Shown: piece by piece, positions 1 through 7,907 of the stretch
How the letters are laid out: each line of letters starts with the position of its first letter
How positions within the stretch are numbered: the stretch's first letter is position 1
Origin: Candidatus Cardinium hertigii
GTDB lineage: Bacteria > Bacteroidota > Bacteroidia > Cytophagales_A > Amoebophilaceae
Length of the DNA stretch: 20,449 nt
Assembly: GCF_003788695.1 (NCBI RefSeq)
Contig: NZ_RARA01000019.1
Span: 12,345-32,793, forward strand
Direction of reading: 5' to 3'
The notes under the pieces: model-generated
Told to the model about the DNA's origin: nothing
The model's input: only the letters and a program-made list of their open reading frames with translations
Databases searched by the model: none
Program-made: the position numbers and the translations under genes

Positions 1-402
1 TCTACTGGGCCTATGTCATTATCGTCCATGTCCGATTCTGAAAGCAATTCTACAGATGGAGATAGTGGGTATGCGCGCGTCTTTCCAAATGTGGTACAAC
101 TATCTGCTTTAGATGTACATGGTGTATCTGGGTCAGTATCTCACCATACCTCCCCACCGCCTCCGCCTCCGCCGCTGCCTCCATCACTATTTACACGAAA
201 AGTTGCGAATAGTGCGTCTGTAGGACAAAAATTTCAGGCTCAGTTGCAGTATCGGCACATTCCACAGGCTCAGTTGAATAAGAGCCAGTCAAGGTACAGA
301 AGTCGTCCACAATCCTCTGATACATCTAACCGCATAATGAATGAACTGAATGAAAATAAATTGTTCGCAAAGCGTAGGGCAAGTCAAGATGTTCAAAGCT
401 AA
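1..402 (+). CDS. Proline/serine-rich protein, C-terminal part (5' end outside window)
   Basis: The reading frame is open from base 1 to the TAA at 400-402. The first in-frame ATG is at 13, but the frame is open upstream of it, so this is probably the tail of a longer protein. It begins with a Ser/Asp/Glu stretch (SDSESNSTDGDSGY), then a polyproline block near residue 50 (SPPPPPPPLPPSLF), then a basic, Gln- and Ser-rich tail. No folded domain is evident and it looks disordered. The next plus-strand gene (1396-3135) shares the same ingredients: a DSGY/ESGYES-like motif and a 'SPPPLP' block followed by a hydrophobic LSVF or PSLF. The two may be paralogous, modular host-interaction proteins. Polyproline tracts can bind SH3, WW or profilin-type host modules, but that role is only inference. 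I do not recognise the family. Confidence 0.6.
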   Translation, partial: STGPMSLSSMSDSESNSTDGDSGYARVFPNVVQLSALDVHGVSGSVSHHTSPPPPPPPLPPSLFTRKVANSASVGQKFQAQLQYRHIPQAQLNKSQSRYRSRPQSSDTSNRIMNELNENKLFAKRRASQDVQS

Positions 403-403
403 A

Positions 404-584
404 GTGGAAGCTTAATCCATAGTTAGATGAAGTTGTACCTTTCTTAACAAGGATTTGTAACTTTTGTACTGCAATAACCGCAATAAGCATATAGTTATAT
501 AGAGGAAGATCTCTATATAACCTTAGCCGTAGTGCACAAATATTAAAATCATTTGTATGCCACCTACGGCTAAGTTGCTTCCAC
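404..584. repeat. Nested inverted repeats downstream of the Pro/Ser-rich gene
   Basis: Three nested or adjacent palindromes lie here. GTGGAAGC (404-411) pairs with GCTTCCAC (577-584). CTTAGCCGTAG (522-532) pairs with CTACGGCTAAG (564-574). TATATAGAG (496-504) pairs with CTCTATATA (511-519). The 11-bp arms around 522-574 are perfect. No U-run follows, so this is not a standard intrinsic terminator. It could be an RNA structure or a decayed mobile element. Confidence 0.4.
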
Positions 585-626
585 CTAACGTATCTTACTG
601 GATACAATACCCCTACCATTCGCGCA

Positions 627-749
627 TAGACCACACGACTGAACGGACAATGGCGTCAACTTAAGGTTTAGCTGTTATTGATAACCAAGTAGAATAGGAG
701 GGTAGGCTAATCATGAATTGCCTTAAGTTGACGCCATTGACTGAACGGA
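627..749 (-). repeat. Solo end of the GTATCCGTTCA element, interrupted by a 92-bp insertion
   Basis: The sequence CCACACGACTGAACGGA followed, after the insertion, by ACTGAACGGATAC matches the reverse complement of the element end seen at 3094 and 6023. Only the end is recognisable. The body of the large element is not visible upstream. The end is split at TGAACGGA by the 92-bp element at 648-739. Confidence 0.6.
648..739 (+). mobile_element. 92-bp MITE-like element, copy 1
   Basis: This short element is bounded by perfect 19-bp terminal inverted repeats, CAATGGCGTCAACTTAAGG at 648-666 and its complement at 721-739. It is flanked by the 10-bp direct repeat ACTGAACGGA at 638-647 and 740-749, which looks like a target-site duplication. 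It is too small to encode a transposase, so it would have to move in trans. A second copy in opposite orientation lies at 9379-9470. Confidence 0.8.
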
Positions 750-1395
750 TACGAAAATAAAAAATAGCCTTATCTAAATACTACGTATTGGGTTGCAATT
801 TTCATTTTTTTTTTATACCATAAATTTATGAGCTTATTATAGCTGCATCTATCGTAGCAAGATAATACAGTTATTGTACAGCTTACAAAAACAATAAAAC
901 AAAACAACACTATGATTTCTAAAATCAAAATTAAAGCAATCCGAAAAAGAGGTATGCATCCAAAGATCATACAAGTAACTGATCTTTTTTATCTCAAACT
1001 GGGTGAAGCTAATTAGTTATCTACTTTCCTATAAATCTTGCATCTATCGTTGATAGCCTTTTGGAATCTTTGTCCGCAGGGTTTCTATTGCTCTAGACCG
1101 GTATCTATTTCTATTTATTAAATAGCTGAATACATATTAATTACTTAGTGTATTTAAATGTAATGGATTTGTAATGCAGTAGGGTATGGATTTAATAAAG
1201 CGAAAACAAGACATAGCCAGATAGCTTATGGCTAAGTGCAATAATGTGCGCATCTGAACATGTTCCATATTGCGTGGCATACTAACTATATACGGTACAT
1301 ACTGATTACATACTGATAGCGTAAGCATTACTATTGTGTAGCAAGAAGTAACAATATAAAAGCATAACAAATAACAATAATAATAATAAATAACT
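750..1395. other. Long AT-rich non-coding stretch with no supported gene
   Basis: No convincing gene or RNA gene is seen. A 34-codon ORF at 912-1016 (MISKIKIKAIRKRG...) is lysine-rich and could be a remnant, but nothing supports its expression. The last 30 bases before the ATG at 1396 are A/T-rich with AATAAT repeats, which suits a Bacteroidota-type leader without a Shine-Dalgarno sequence. A promoter for 1396 must lie here, but I cannot place it. Confidence 0.4.
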
Positions 1396-3135
1396 ATGAT
1401 TTATCAGATTAATAAATTTAAGTCAATCCTAAGGGGGGGGAGGACTTCAAAGGTAATTTTGCCGGTTATTGGTTCTTTTATATTTGGCTTTAAGGAGTGT
1501 GGTGGAATCAATAGCCTAAGTTCCCTAAGTCCTAGGAAGTCCGCAGCTAAATATATTCAAGAAAAATCTCACATACCAGTAGGTTATAGTTCGTTAAGAG
1601 GCGTAAGTTGTTTGGATAACGATAACCGTTTGGGCCTTATAAGGGTAGAGAGAAACAATAAAGCTGGGGGAGATACATCCACAGTAGCAGCAGGATTACT
1701 TTTTTATGCCCCTAAGGATTGTACCCATTTTTCTGCTATTTACCTTTCTCCCAAAGGGCTTACTTTGGTAGATAGTGACGGTAATACTGTGGGGGTTAAG
1801 AACCTAATAGAGGTGGAGGGGCATTTGCTTGATGTGCTATCTAAGCAAGCACATCCATTATTTGATGTAAATCAGAATACTTTAAAAGTTTTCCATACTA
1901 CCGATACGATTGGTTCCAGTTTGATAGATTATGGAATAATATCTTCTACTGAGTTTAAAAAGGTAATAAATGGGAACAGTATATCACTCAAGGGTACCGT
2001 AAAGGGAATAAAACTTAAGAAGGTTGACCAGGTCGGTTGTATTTTTATGCAAAAAGGTAGTAAGCTAATTGATTTGATAAAAAATATATTAACCAATACC
2101 ATTGAATGGGCAGCTACGGCGGTCCAGACGAAAGATTATATGATTTGTCCTTCTTCAGTTGTGGGGGATACATTAGAATCTATTGCGAGTGGGGATGGTA
2201 TAGATTTGACAAGTTATAGTATTACGTATGGTTATATTAAAAAAGATAACTATTATCGCTTGATACCTTTAGATAAGGTAGTAACATCTGAGAAAAGAGC
2301 TGAAAGTGATAATTCTGATAATGTCTATCCAAATTTATCGAAAGTGGAATCTAAGCCAGGTCAATCTCCCATAAATGCTATAGTTGGACGAAATAAAGGT
2401 AGCATAAATCAAAATAATAAATCAGATGCTGAATCTGGTTATGAATCTGAAATAGATCCTTCTCTTAATGATATAGCTGGTCAAGATGCAAATACTGGAG
2501 TTAAAAATAATGCTGAGGCGCTAACATTATTTAAACCTAAAAATGAACAAGTAGAAAGTACAGATACCGTAACACAAAAAGGAGCGCATGAAGCAGTTTC
2601 AGAACATTTTATCGCATCTACAGCTAGTAGCAGCAAAACGCTAGAGACCCCATTTACGCTAAATCAAGCATCTCCACCGCCACTGCCCGTACCTCTATCA
2701 GTTTTTCTATCGTCCCGTGAAGATACATCAACGTCCGACTATAAGTTAGGTGAATATGAGGGAAATAAAAATAATATATATCATGAACGTGATGCTGATA
2801 TACAAAAGGGGAAGGATGAGCGGCTTAAAATACTACTAGAGGTACTCTCGACAAATAAGGAGGCGCTAGCGGAATGTAAGCAAAGGTATGAGAAGGGGCT
2901 AGAGGAATTTAAGGAGCTAAAGGAATTTAATAAGCAAAGGTATATAAAGGATGTGGAGAGCGTTTCTGATTCTGAGTCTGATTCTGAGTCTGATTCTGAG
3001 TCTGAATGGGATGACTTTTCTGAGTCTGGAGAGGAGAGCGTTTCTGAATCTGAAGGGAATAATTCTTTTAAATCTACGCTTGATCAAAAAAAGGTATCCG
3101 TTCAGTCGTGTGGCCAATTAGAAATAGCGCAATAA
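1396..3135 (+). CDS. Large modular effector-like protein with acidic Ser-Asp/Glu repeats
   Basis: This is a 579-residue protein of unrecognised family. A short hydrophobic stretch at residues 20-33 (VILPVIGSFIFGF) may be a signal or membrane segment. Residues about 40-290 look globular and include 'VVGDTLESIASGDGID', which faintly resembles a LysM repeat (weak). Residues 290-450 are disordered, with ESGYESE and a proline block (SPPPLPVPL). Residues about 465-520 are charged and heptad-like, a probable coiled coil. Residues 520-560 are an acidic Ser-Asp/Glu tail built on perfect 12-bp DNA repeats. The last 13 codons (VSVQSCGQLEIAQ) and the stop lie inside a mobile repeat beginning at 3094, so the native C-terminus has been replaced. 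An eight-G run at codons 13-15 is a possible slippage site. ATG 1396 is the first start in the frame. A secreted or surface host-interaction role is inferred from architecture only. Confidence 0.7.
   Translation: MIYQINKFKSILRGGRTSKVILPVIGSFIFGFKECGGINSLSSLSPRKSAAKYIQEKSHIPVGYSSLRGVSCLDNDNRLGLIRVERNNKAGGDTSTVAAGLLFYAPKDCTHFSAIYLSPKGLTLVDSDGNTVGVKNLIEVEGHLLDVLSKQAHPLFDVNQNTLKVFHTTDTIGSSLIDYGIISSTEFKKVINGNSISLKGTVKGIKLKKVDQVGCIFMQKGSKLIDLIKNILTNTIEWAATAVQTKDYMICPSSVVGDTLESIASGDGIDLTSYSITYGYIKKDNYYRLIPLDKVVTSEKRAESDNSDNVYPNLSKVESKPGQSPINAIVGRNKGSINQNNKSDAESGYESEIDPSLNDIAGQDANTGVKNNAEALTLFKPKNEQVESTDTVTQKGAHEAVSEHFIASTASSSKTLETPFTLNQASPPPLPVPLSVFLSSREDTSTSDYKLGEYEGNKNNIYHERDADIQKGKDERLKILLEVLSTNKEALAECKQRYEKGLEEFKELKEFNKQRYIKDVESVSDSESDSESDSESEWDDFSESGEESVSESEGNNSFKSTLDQKKVSVQSCGQLEIAQ
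1433..1440 (+). repeat. Homopolymeric G8 tract near the start of the large effector-like gene
   Basis: Eight consecutive G residues occur at codons 13-15 of the gene starting at 1396, in otherwise AT-rich DNA. Loss or gain of one G would truncate the product almost at once. Poly-G tracts of this length are known phase-variation sites in other bacteria. That this one varies is inference. Confidence 0.6.
2965..3000 (+). repeat. Three perfect 12-bp coding repeats (Ser-Asp-Ser-Glu)
   Basis: TCTGATTCTGAG occurs three times head to tail, encoding SDSE units within the acidic tail of the gene at 1396-3135. Further degenerate Ser-Glu units follow. The unit is a multiple of three, so copy-number change would keep the frame. 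Confidence 0.85.
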
Positions 3136-3424
3136 TGAAAGTTTATAGAAAATGCGCCTTGAAAAAACTGTGGAAAGAAAAGAAATGAAAAAAAACAAAA
3201 GAAAATCACTTTGTCTGAGCTCCGTAGGAGCGAGATTTGATTTTCGTTTTTTTTCATTTCTTTTCAGCAGTTTTTTCACCAGCGCTTGATTTTTTTTGGC
3301 TACTTTTTTTGATCAAGCAAAAAAAGTAGCTTTAAAATTAAGTAGCTTTAAAATAAGTAGTTTTTAAAAAAATGTATAAAATCATCAATAATCTATAAAA
3401 TACGGCTGCCACGCACGTGAACGG
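3094..3424 (+). mobile_element. GTATCCGTTCA element, near-complete copy
   Basis: The element starts with GTATCCGTTCAGTCGTGTGG and ends with CACGCACGTGAACGG, lacking the final ATAC. The centre (about 3157-3285) is a long imperfect palindrome around GAGCTCCGTAGGAGCG, followed by a hairpin with a perfect 12-bp stem at 3299-3330. The left end lies inside the upstream gene and gives it its last 13 codons. The right end abuts the accD stop codon. The 11-bp sequence ACGGCTGCCAC is repeated at 3402-3412 and 3421-3431, where the right end seems rearranged. It fills the whole convergent gap between the two genes and has no coding capacity of its own. Confidence 0.75.
3299..3330. terminator. Bidirectional terminator-like hairpin inside the mobile repeat
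   Basis: GCTACTTTTTTT (3299-3310), the loop GATCAAGC and AAAAAAAGTAGC (3319-3330) form a perfect 12-bp stem with T-rich arms on both strands. It lies between two convergent genes, so it could end transcripts from both. The same hairpin recurs in the copies near 9238-9268 and 11766-11797. Confidence 0.55.
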
Positions 3425-3431
3425 CTGCCAC

Positions 3432-4292
3432 TTATGCCAGCATTTGTAAAAGCAGGGTTAGGGTTGCTTTTAATTTTCGTCTATCTACAATCATATCCAA
3501 AAATCCGTGTTCCAATAAGAATTCTGCACGTTGAAAACCTTTAGGTAATTCTTGTCCAATGGTTTCTCGAATAATACGTGGACCTGCAAAACCAATAAGA
3601 GCGCCTGGTTCAGCCATATTGATATCGCCTATCATGCCAAAAGAAGCTGTTACACCCCCTGTAGTAGCGTCCGTTAGTAATGAGATATAGGGGATTTTTG
3701 CATGGGCTAATTGTAGTAATTTTGCAGATGTTTTGGCCATTTGCATAAGGGAAAATCCACCTTCCATCATTCGACAACCACCAGATTTAGAAATAATCAG
3801 TAAGGCTGTTTTGTGTTGTAAACAGTGGTTTACTAATTGTGCTATTTTTTCTCCAACCACACTGCCCATAGAACCTCCAATAAAAGCAAAATCCATACAG
3901 GCAATGGCAAGCGGTAGGTTATTAATGGTTCCATAAGCGGTTCGTATGGCATCTATTAAATCTGTTTGTGTTTGGGCTTGTTGCAGCCGTTTTATATAGG
4001 ATCTGTTGTCTACAAAATGCAGGGGGTCTGCAGATTGAAGTGTTGCATTGAGTTCTGTGAATGTATTTTCATCAAACAAAATAGAAAAATATTCCTTTGA
4101 TCCAATGGGTAAATGATATCCATCATCTGGAACAACCTGTAGATTTTCTTGCAATATTTTACTGTGTACAATTTTTCCTTTCGGTGTTTTAATCCAAAAT
4201 CCATCTGGTAATTCTTTTTTGGCTGAACTTGGCGTTAGAATTCCTTTTTTCTTTCGCTTAAACCAGCTTAGATTATCGTTTATTACATTCAT
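3432..4292 (-). CDS. accD: Acetyl-CoA carboxylase carboxyltransferase beta subunit, zinc ribbon degenerate
   Basis: AccD pairs with AccA to move the carboxyl group from biotin to acetyl-CoA, making malonyl-CoA for fatty-acid synthesis in the cytoplasm. The 286-residue length is typical of the family. The N-terminus WFKRKKKGILTP matches Bacteroidota AccD. The crotonase-fold core is intact, with SGGCRMMEGG and TDATTGGVTASFGMIGD. The N-terminal zinc ribbon, normally CPxCG...CPxCGxH, here reads TPKGK and VPDDGYH. All four cysteine positions are lost (T36, G39, V54, D57) while the surrounding fold residues remain. The gene follows lysS on the same strand after about 95 bp and probably shares its transcript. 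ATG at 4292 is the chosen start. AccA, AccB and AccC are not in the window. Confidence 0.93.
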   Translation of the reverse strand: MNVINDNLSWFKRKKKGILTPSSAKKELPDGFWIKTPKGKIVHSKILQENLQVVPDDGYHLPIGSKEYFSILFDENTFTELNATLQSADPLHFVDNRSYIKRLQQAQTQTDLIDAIRTAYGTINNLPLAIACMDFAFIGGSMGSVVGEKIAQLVNHCLQHKTALLIISKSGGCRMMEGGFSLMQMAKTSAKLLQLAHAKIPYISLLTDATTGGVTASFGMIGDINMAEPGALIGFAGPRIIRETIGQELPKGFQRAEFLLEHGFLDMIVDRRKLKATLTLLLQMLA

Positions 4293-4387
4293 AAAGTGTG
4301 CGCAACATTAGTAACTGATCTCAAGCCTACATTAAGTTAGGTATTATTTGTATTCAACCGTACATCTAAATTTTTTATGGATTTTCA

Positions 4388-5914
4388 TTATGGGTTTTCA
4401 GGCCGCATCTGCGGGAAAAATATTACATCTTGAATAGAATTTGAGTTGGTCATGATCATAGTTAAGCGATCTATACCTATGCCAATACCCACTGTCGGAG
4501 GCATTCCATAGCGTAGAGCTTTTAAAAAATCATGATCTACAACCATGGCTTCTTCATCGCCACGTTCTCCCAATGAGCGTTGTTCTTCCAATCTCTGCTG
4601 TTGATCTATAGGATCATTCAATTCAGAGAAAGCATTGCAAATTTCTTTACCAGTGCATATAACTTCGAATCGTTCAGTCAAGTCTGGATTATCTCGATGT
4701 CGTTTGGCTAAAGGGGACATTTCAACTGGGTAGTCGGTTATAAAAGTGGGCTGAATAAGATAAGGTTCACACTTTTTGCTAAAAATTTCATCTATAATTT
4801 TACCTTTAGCTAAGTTGTCTCCTACATGGACATGGAGTGTGCCTGCCACTGTGCGTAGTGCAATCTCATCCATAGCACGTATATCATATCCTGTAAAATG
4901 ATGGATTGCTTCGAACATCGTAAAACGTTTCCAAGGTCTTTGGAAATTGATAAGATGTGGACCAAATGGAACAGTTGTGGTACCATGTAAAGCCAGTGCT
5001 ACTTGCTCAATCAATTGTTCTACATAATCTATCATCCAAATATAATCTTTGTAGGCAACATACAATTCTACTTGGGTAAATTCTGGATTATGAAAACGGG
5101 ACATGCCTTCATTTCTAAAGTCTTTGGCAAATTCATAAACACCATCATATCCACCAATAATCAATCGTTTTAAATATAGCTCATTGGAAATACGCAAATA
5201 TAAAGGCATAGCCAGGGTGTGGTGATAGGTGGTAAAAGGACGTGCCGATGCACCTCCATAAATGGGTTGAAGGATAGGTGTTTCAACTTCTAAATAACCT
5301 TGCTGGTTCAAAGAAGTTTTAATGGTATGGATCAACTTTGCCCTCTGCTCAAATACTTTGCGTACCCCTGGATTCACAATCAAATCAACATATCTTTGTC
5401 GATACCGTTGTTCTGGATCTGTAAAGGCATCATACGCTTGAGCGCCTTCTTTGGTAATCACTTCTTTAACAATGGGCAGTGGTGTAAGTGCTTTGGTTAA
5501 TAATTGCAGATGGGTTACGTGAACAGTTATAACACCTACTTGCGTCATAAAGACGAATCCTTTTACTTCAATAATATCACCTATATCTAGTAATTTCTTA
5601 AAAAAAATATCATAGCAGCTCTTGTCCTCTTCAGGGCAAATAGCGTTTTGTTGTATATAGAGCTGAATGCGTCCACTAGCATCTTGTAACTCTACAAAAG
5701 AAGCTGCACCCATAATTCTGCGCCCCATAATACGGCCCGCTAGTACTACATGGCTATAGTTGGCTTTATTTTCCTCTTTGTATTGGGTAAGAATCGTTTC
5801 TGCTTTTGTATGTAGGTGACCAGCAGAGGAGGAAGGATAAGGAGGAATCCCCATTGCTTCTAATGCCTCTTTTTTCTGGGTTCGGATGATTTCCTGTTCA
5901 CTCAGCTCATGCAT
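4388..5914 (-). CDS. lysS: Lysyl-tRNA synthetase, class II
   Basis: This enzyme charges tRNA-Lys with lysine using ATP. The 508-residue protein has the expected order. An N-terminal OB-fold anticodon-binding domain (about 55-140) is followed by the class II catalytic domain. Recognisable blocks are RYRQRYVDL near 170-178, the ETPILQPIYGGASARPF region near 211-227, motif 2 FRNEGMSRFHNPEFTQ at 266-281 (usually FRNEGMDRTHNPEFT), and motif 3 GIGIGIDRL at 476-484. It appears complete and functional. The start ATG is at 5914. It is followed by accD on the same strand and is divergent from the OstA-like gene. No Shine-Dalgarno sequence is apparent, as is usual in Bacteroidota. Confidence 0.97.
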   Translation of the reverse strand: MHELSEQEIIRTQKKEALEAMGIPPYPSSSAGHLHTKAETILTQYKEENKANYSHVVLAGRIMGRRIMGAASFVELQDASGRIQLYIQQNAICPEEDKSCYDIFFKKLLDIGDIIEVKGFVFMTQVGVITVHVTHLQLLTKALTPLPIVKEVITKEGAQAYDAFTDPEQRYRQRYVDLIVNPGVRKVFEQRAKLIHTIKTSLNQQGYLEVETPILQPIYGGASARPFTTYHHTLAMPLYLRISNELYLKRLIIGGYDGVYEFAKDFRNEGMSRFHNPEFTQVELYVAYKDYIWMIDYVEQLIEQVALALHGTTTVPFGPHLINFQRPWKRFTMFEAIHHFTGYDIRAMDEIALRTVAGTLHVHVGDNLAKGKIIDEIFSKKCEPYLIQPTFITDYPVEMSPLAKRHRDNPDLTERFEVICTGKEICNAFSELNDPIDQQQRLEEQRSLGERGDEEAMVVDHDFLKALRYGMPPTVGIGIGIDRLTMIMTNSNSIQDVIFFPQMRPENP

Positions 5915-6022
5915 GATTTTTTTATAAAATATGGTGTATGGGCTTGAATATACTAATTTTAATGCATTGGGTCTGTCTACTTAAGTGTGTAAATTTTTTT
6001 ATAAGCTTTAGGCCAAAATTTA

Positions 6023-6125
6023 GTATCCGTTCAGTCGTGTGGCCAATTAGAAATAGTGCAATAATGCAAGATCATAAAAACGCGCCTTGAACAAAGCTGT
6101 TATTAGAAAATTTCAGTCTGAGAGG
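6023..6125 (+). mobile_element. GTATCCGTTCA element, 5' fragment
   Basis: It starts with GTATCCGTTCAGTCGTGTGG, as at 3094, and continues through the AATAGTGCAATAATG and CGCGCCTTGAACAAAGCTGT blocks. The similarity fades after about 100 bp (TTTCAGTCTGAGAG). After CGCGCCTTGAA it follows the sub-family at 11662-12036 rather than that at 3094. It lies in the divergent intergenic region between lysS and the OstA-like gene, so it may affect their promoters. Confidence 0.7.
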
Positions 6126-6164
6126 TAGAAATGGTATAGTACTATAGTAGTCTACTTATAAGTA

Positions 6165-7853
6165 GTGTATTTAGATGATCATCTCTATTTTTTTATTACA
6201 TTTGTATTGGATAATCTATTTATACTTTTGAAAAAATGGTACAAAATTAAAGTGTTGAAAAGAAAAAGCCATCTTATTTTATCTCTTTTTTTATACTTAC
6301 TACTTTTAGTAGGATTTCCTTTTGCAGCTTTAACTAAAGAAGAAGATTCTGTTGTTTATAGTGCTAAAGAACTAGAGCATGCTGTTGTAAATAACAAGGC
6401 CTGTAAGATATTAGCGGGCCATGTTATGTTTACTTTTCAGCCTAGTGGTATGGTATTAACAGCGGATAAGGCTTATCAATATGATGATACAAAGCAAATA
6501 GAGGCGTGGGGAAATGTTAAAATAATGGATAAGGAAGGCGAAACCATTCAGGCTGATTTCCTGAGTTATGATTTAGAAAAAAAGTTGGCTGTTTTGGAAA
6601 AAAATGTAGTGTGCTTATCTAAAAAAGCTAAATTTTATACGTCAAAATTGATCTACCATACAGAAACAAAACAAGGTGAGTTCTTTCAAAATGGTAAATT
6701 AGTACAAGATCAACTGGTTTTAACCAGTTGTACCGGGGCCTATAATGGCGCAGGCCATACCGTCACCTTTTCTAAGGAGGTTGTACTGGTAGATCCTAGT
6801 TACCGGTTACATTGTGATCAGTTGTGTTATAATACCAAACAAGAAATAGTGTATTTAGAGGGGCCTACTAAAATTATACAAGAAGATAGCGAGCTGACAA
6901 CGGAGCAAGGAGGTACCTATTCAGTACCTAAAAAACATCTTGTTTTTAACCATGGGACACTTACTACCAAAGATGTCTGCCTGGTAGCAGATTCCTTAGA
7001 GGTTTTTGATGGAAAAGATTGTGCTGCTACAGGGCATATATTGCTGCAGTCTAAGGCGCACGATGCTGTAATTGTGGGTGAACAGGCTACTTATATTGAA
7101 AAAGAAAAAAAAGCAGAAAGAACCGGGCATCCATTATTAACAAAGGTTACGGGTAATGAAACCATGTATTTACGTGCAGACACTTTTATTGCTTTAGAAA
7201 AACCACAAAAAGAAAAAGAAAAAGAAGGGGCGAAAGAAGGGGCGAAAGAACAAGAAATTCATGCATTACATAATGTAAGACTCTATCAAGAAAGTTTACA
7301 AGGCATGGCGGATGGCGCTGTTTATAATTCTGGTGAGAATACTATTCATTTTCATAATAAACCAATAATATGGTGTAGTGGTTACCAGATCACAGGAGAA
7401 GAGGTTTACTTGGTGATAGAGGAAGAGGAGCAAGTGAAAATGTTTGTAAATAAAAATTTATTTATGGCATCAGCTGATCCGGTTGGTAATTATAATCAAG
7501 TTAAGGGAAATAAGATGGTTGCGCATTTCAAGGAGGGGGCTGTAGAAACCATGTCCGTAACGGGTAATGGGGAGAGTCTCTATTTTACCCTTGGAGATAA
7601 CAATGAGCTGATAGGTATGAATCATATCAAGTGTGATAGTATGGAAATGCGTATGATAGAAAATGCATTAGAACGTATGGAATTTAAACCTGAGCCCGTT
7701 GGGATATTTTATCCAGCAGAAAAGGTAGAAGAAGAACTCATGCAGTTGCCTGGTTTTGATTGGCATGGTGAACAATTGCCTACAAAAGCAAATATTTTAG
7801 AGGATCCCGTTAAACCAGAGGTTCCCATTGAACGCTCAGAATCAGAAGGATAG
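6165..7853 (+). CDS. OstA/LptA-like periplasmic protein
   Basis: This 562-residue protein has the repeated short beta-strand pattern of the OstA/LptA family, for example LTADKAYQYDDTKQIEAWGNVKIMD and TIQADFLSYDLEKKLAVLEKNV. In other bacteria these proteins form the periplasmic bridge that carries lipopolysaccharide to the outer membrane. Repeated OstA-like segments span about residues 60-330. A charged low-complexity linker (EKEKEGAKEGAKE) lies near 350. The frame opens with GTG at 6165, but an in-frame GTG/TTG at 6252-6257 would give a cleaner signal peptide (KRKSHLILSLFLYLLLLVGFPFA), so the true start may be there. It heads an apparent operon with bamD (54 bp gap) and rpoZ. Whether this organism makes LPS is not shown here, so the cargo is uncertain. 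Confidence 0.8.
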   Translation: MYLDDHLYFFITFVLDNLFILLKKWYKIKVLKRKSHLILSLFLYLLLLVGFPFAALTKEEDSVVYSAKELEHAVVNNKACKILAGHVMFTFQPSGMVLTADKAYQYDDTKQIEAWGNVKIMDKEGETIQADFLSYDLEKKLAVLEKNVVCLSKKAKFYTSKLIYHTETKQGEFFQNGKLVQDQLVLTSCTGAYNGAGHTVTFSKEVVLVDPSYRLHCDQLCYNTKQEIVYLEGPTKIIQEDSELTTEQGGTYSVPKKHLVFNHGTLTTKDVCLVADSLEVFDGKDCAATGHILLQSKAHDAVIVGEQATYIEKEKKAERTGHPLLTKVTGNETMYLRADTFIALEKPQKEKEKEGAKEGAKEQEIHALHNVRLYQESLQGMADGAVYNSGENTIHFHNKPIIWCSGYQITGEEVYLVIEEEEQVKMFVNKNLFMASADPVGNYNQVKGNKMVAHFKEGAVETMSVTGNGESLYFTLGDNNELIGMNHIKCDSMEMRMIENALERMEFKPEPVGIFYPAEKVEEELMQLPGFDWHGEQLPTKANILEDPVKPEVPIERSESEG

Positions 7854-7907
7854 GACCCTAGTTGGGTAAGATACATACATACATTTATATTTTAAACTGG
7901 ACTTTTT

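Noticed and set aside
912..1016. 34-codon lysine-rich frame
   Set aside because: Too short, with no domain, no context and nothing to separate it from chance in AT-rich DNA.
2917..3117. Minus-strand frame with Arg-Leu-Arg-Ile repeats
   Set aside because: It is the reverse complement of the Ser-Asp/Glu coding repeats of the gene at 1396-3135.
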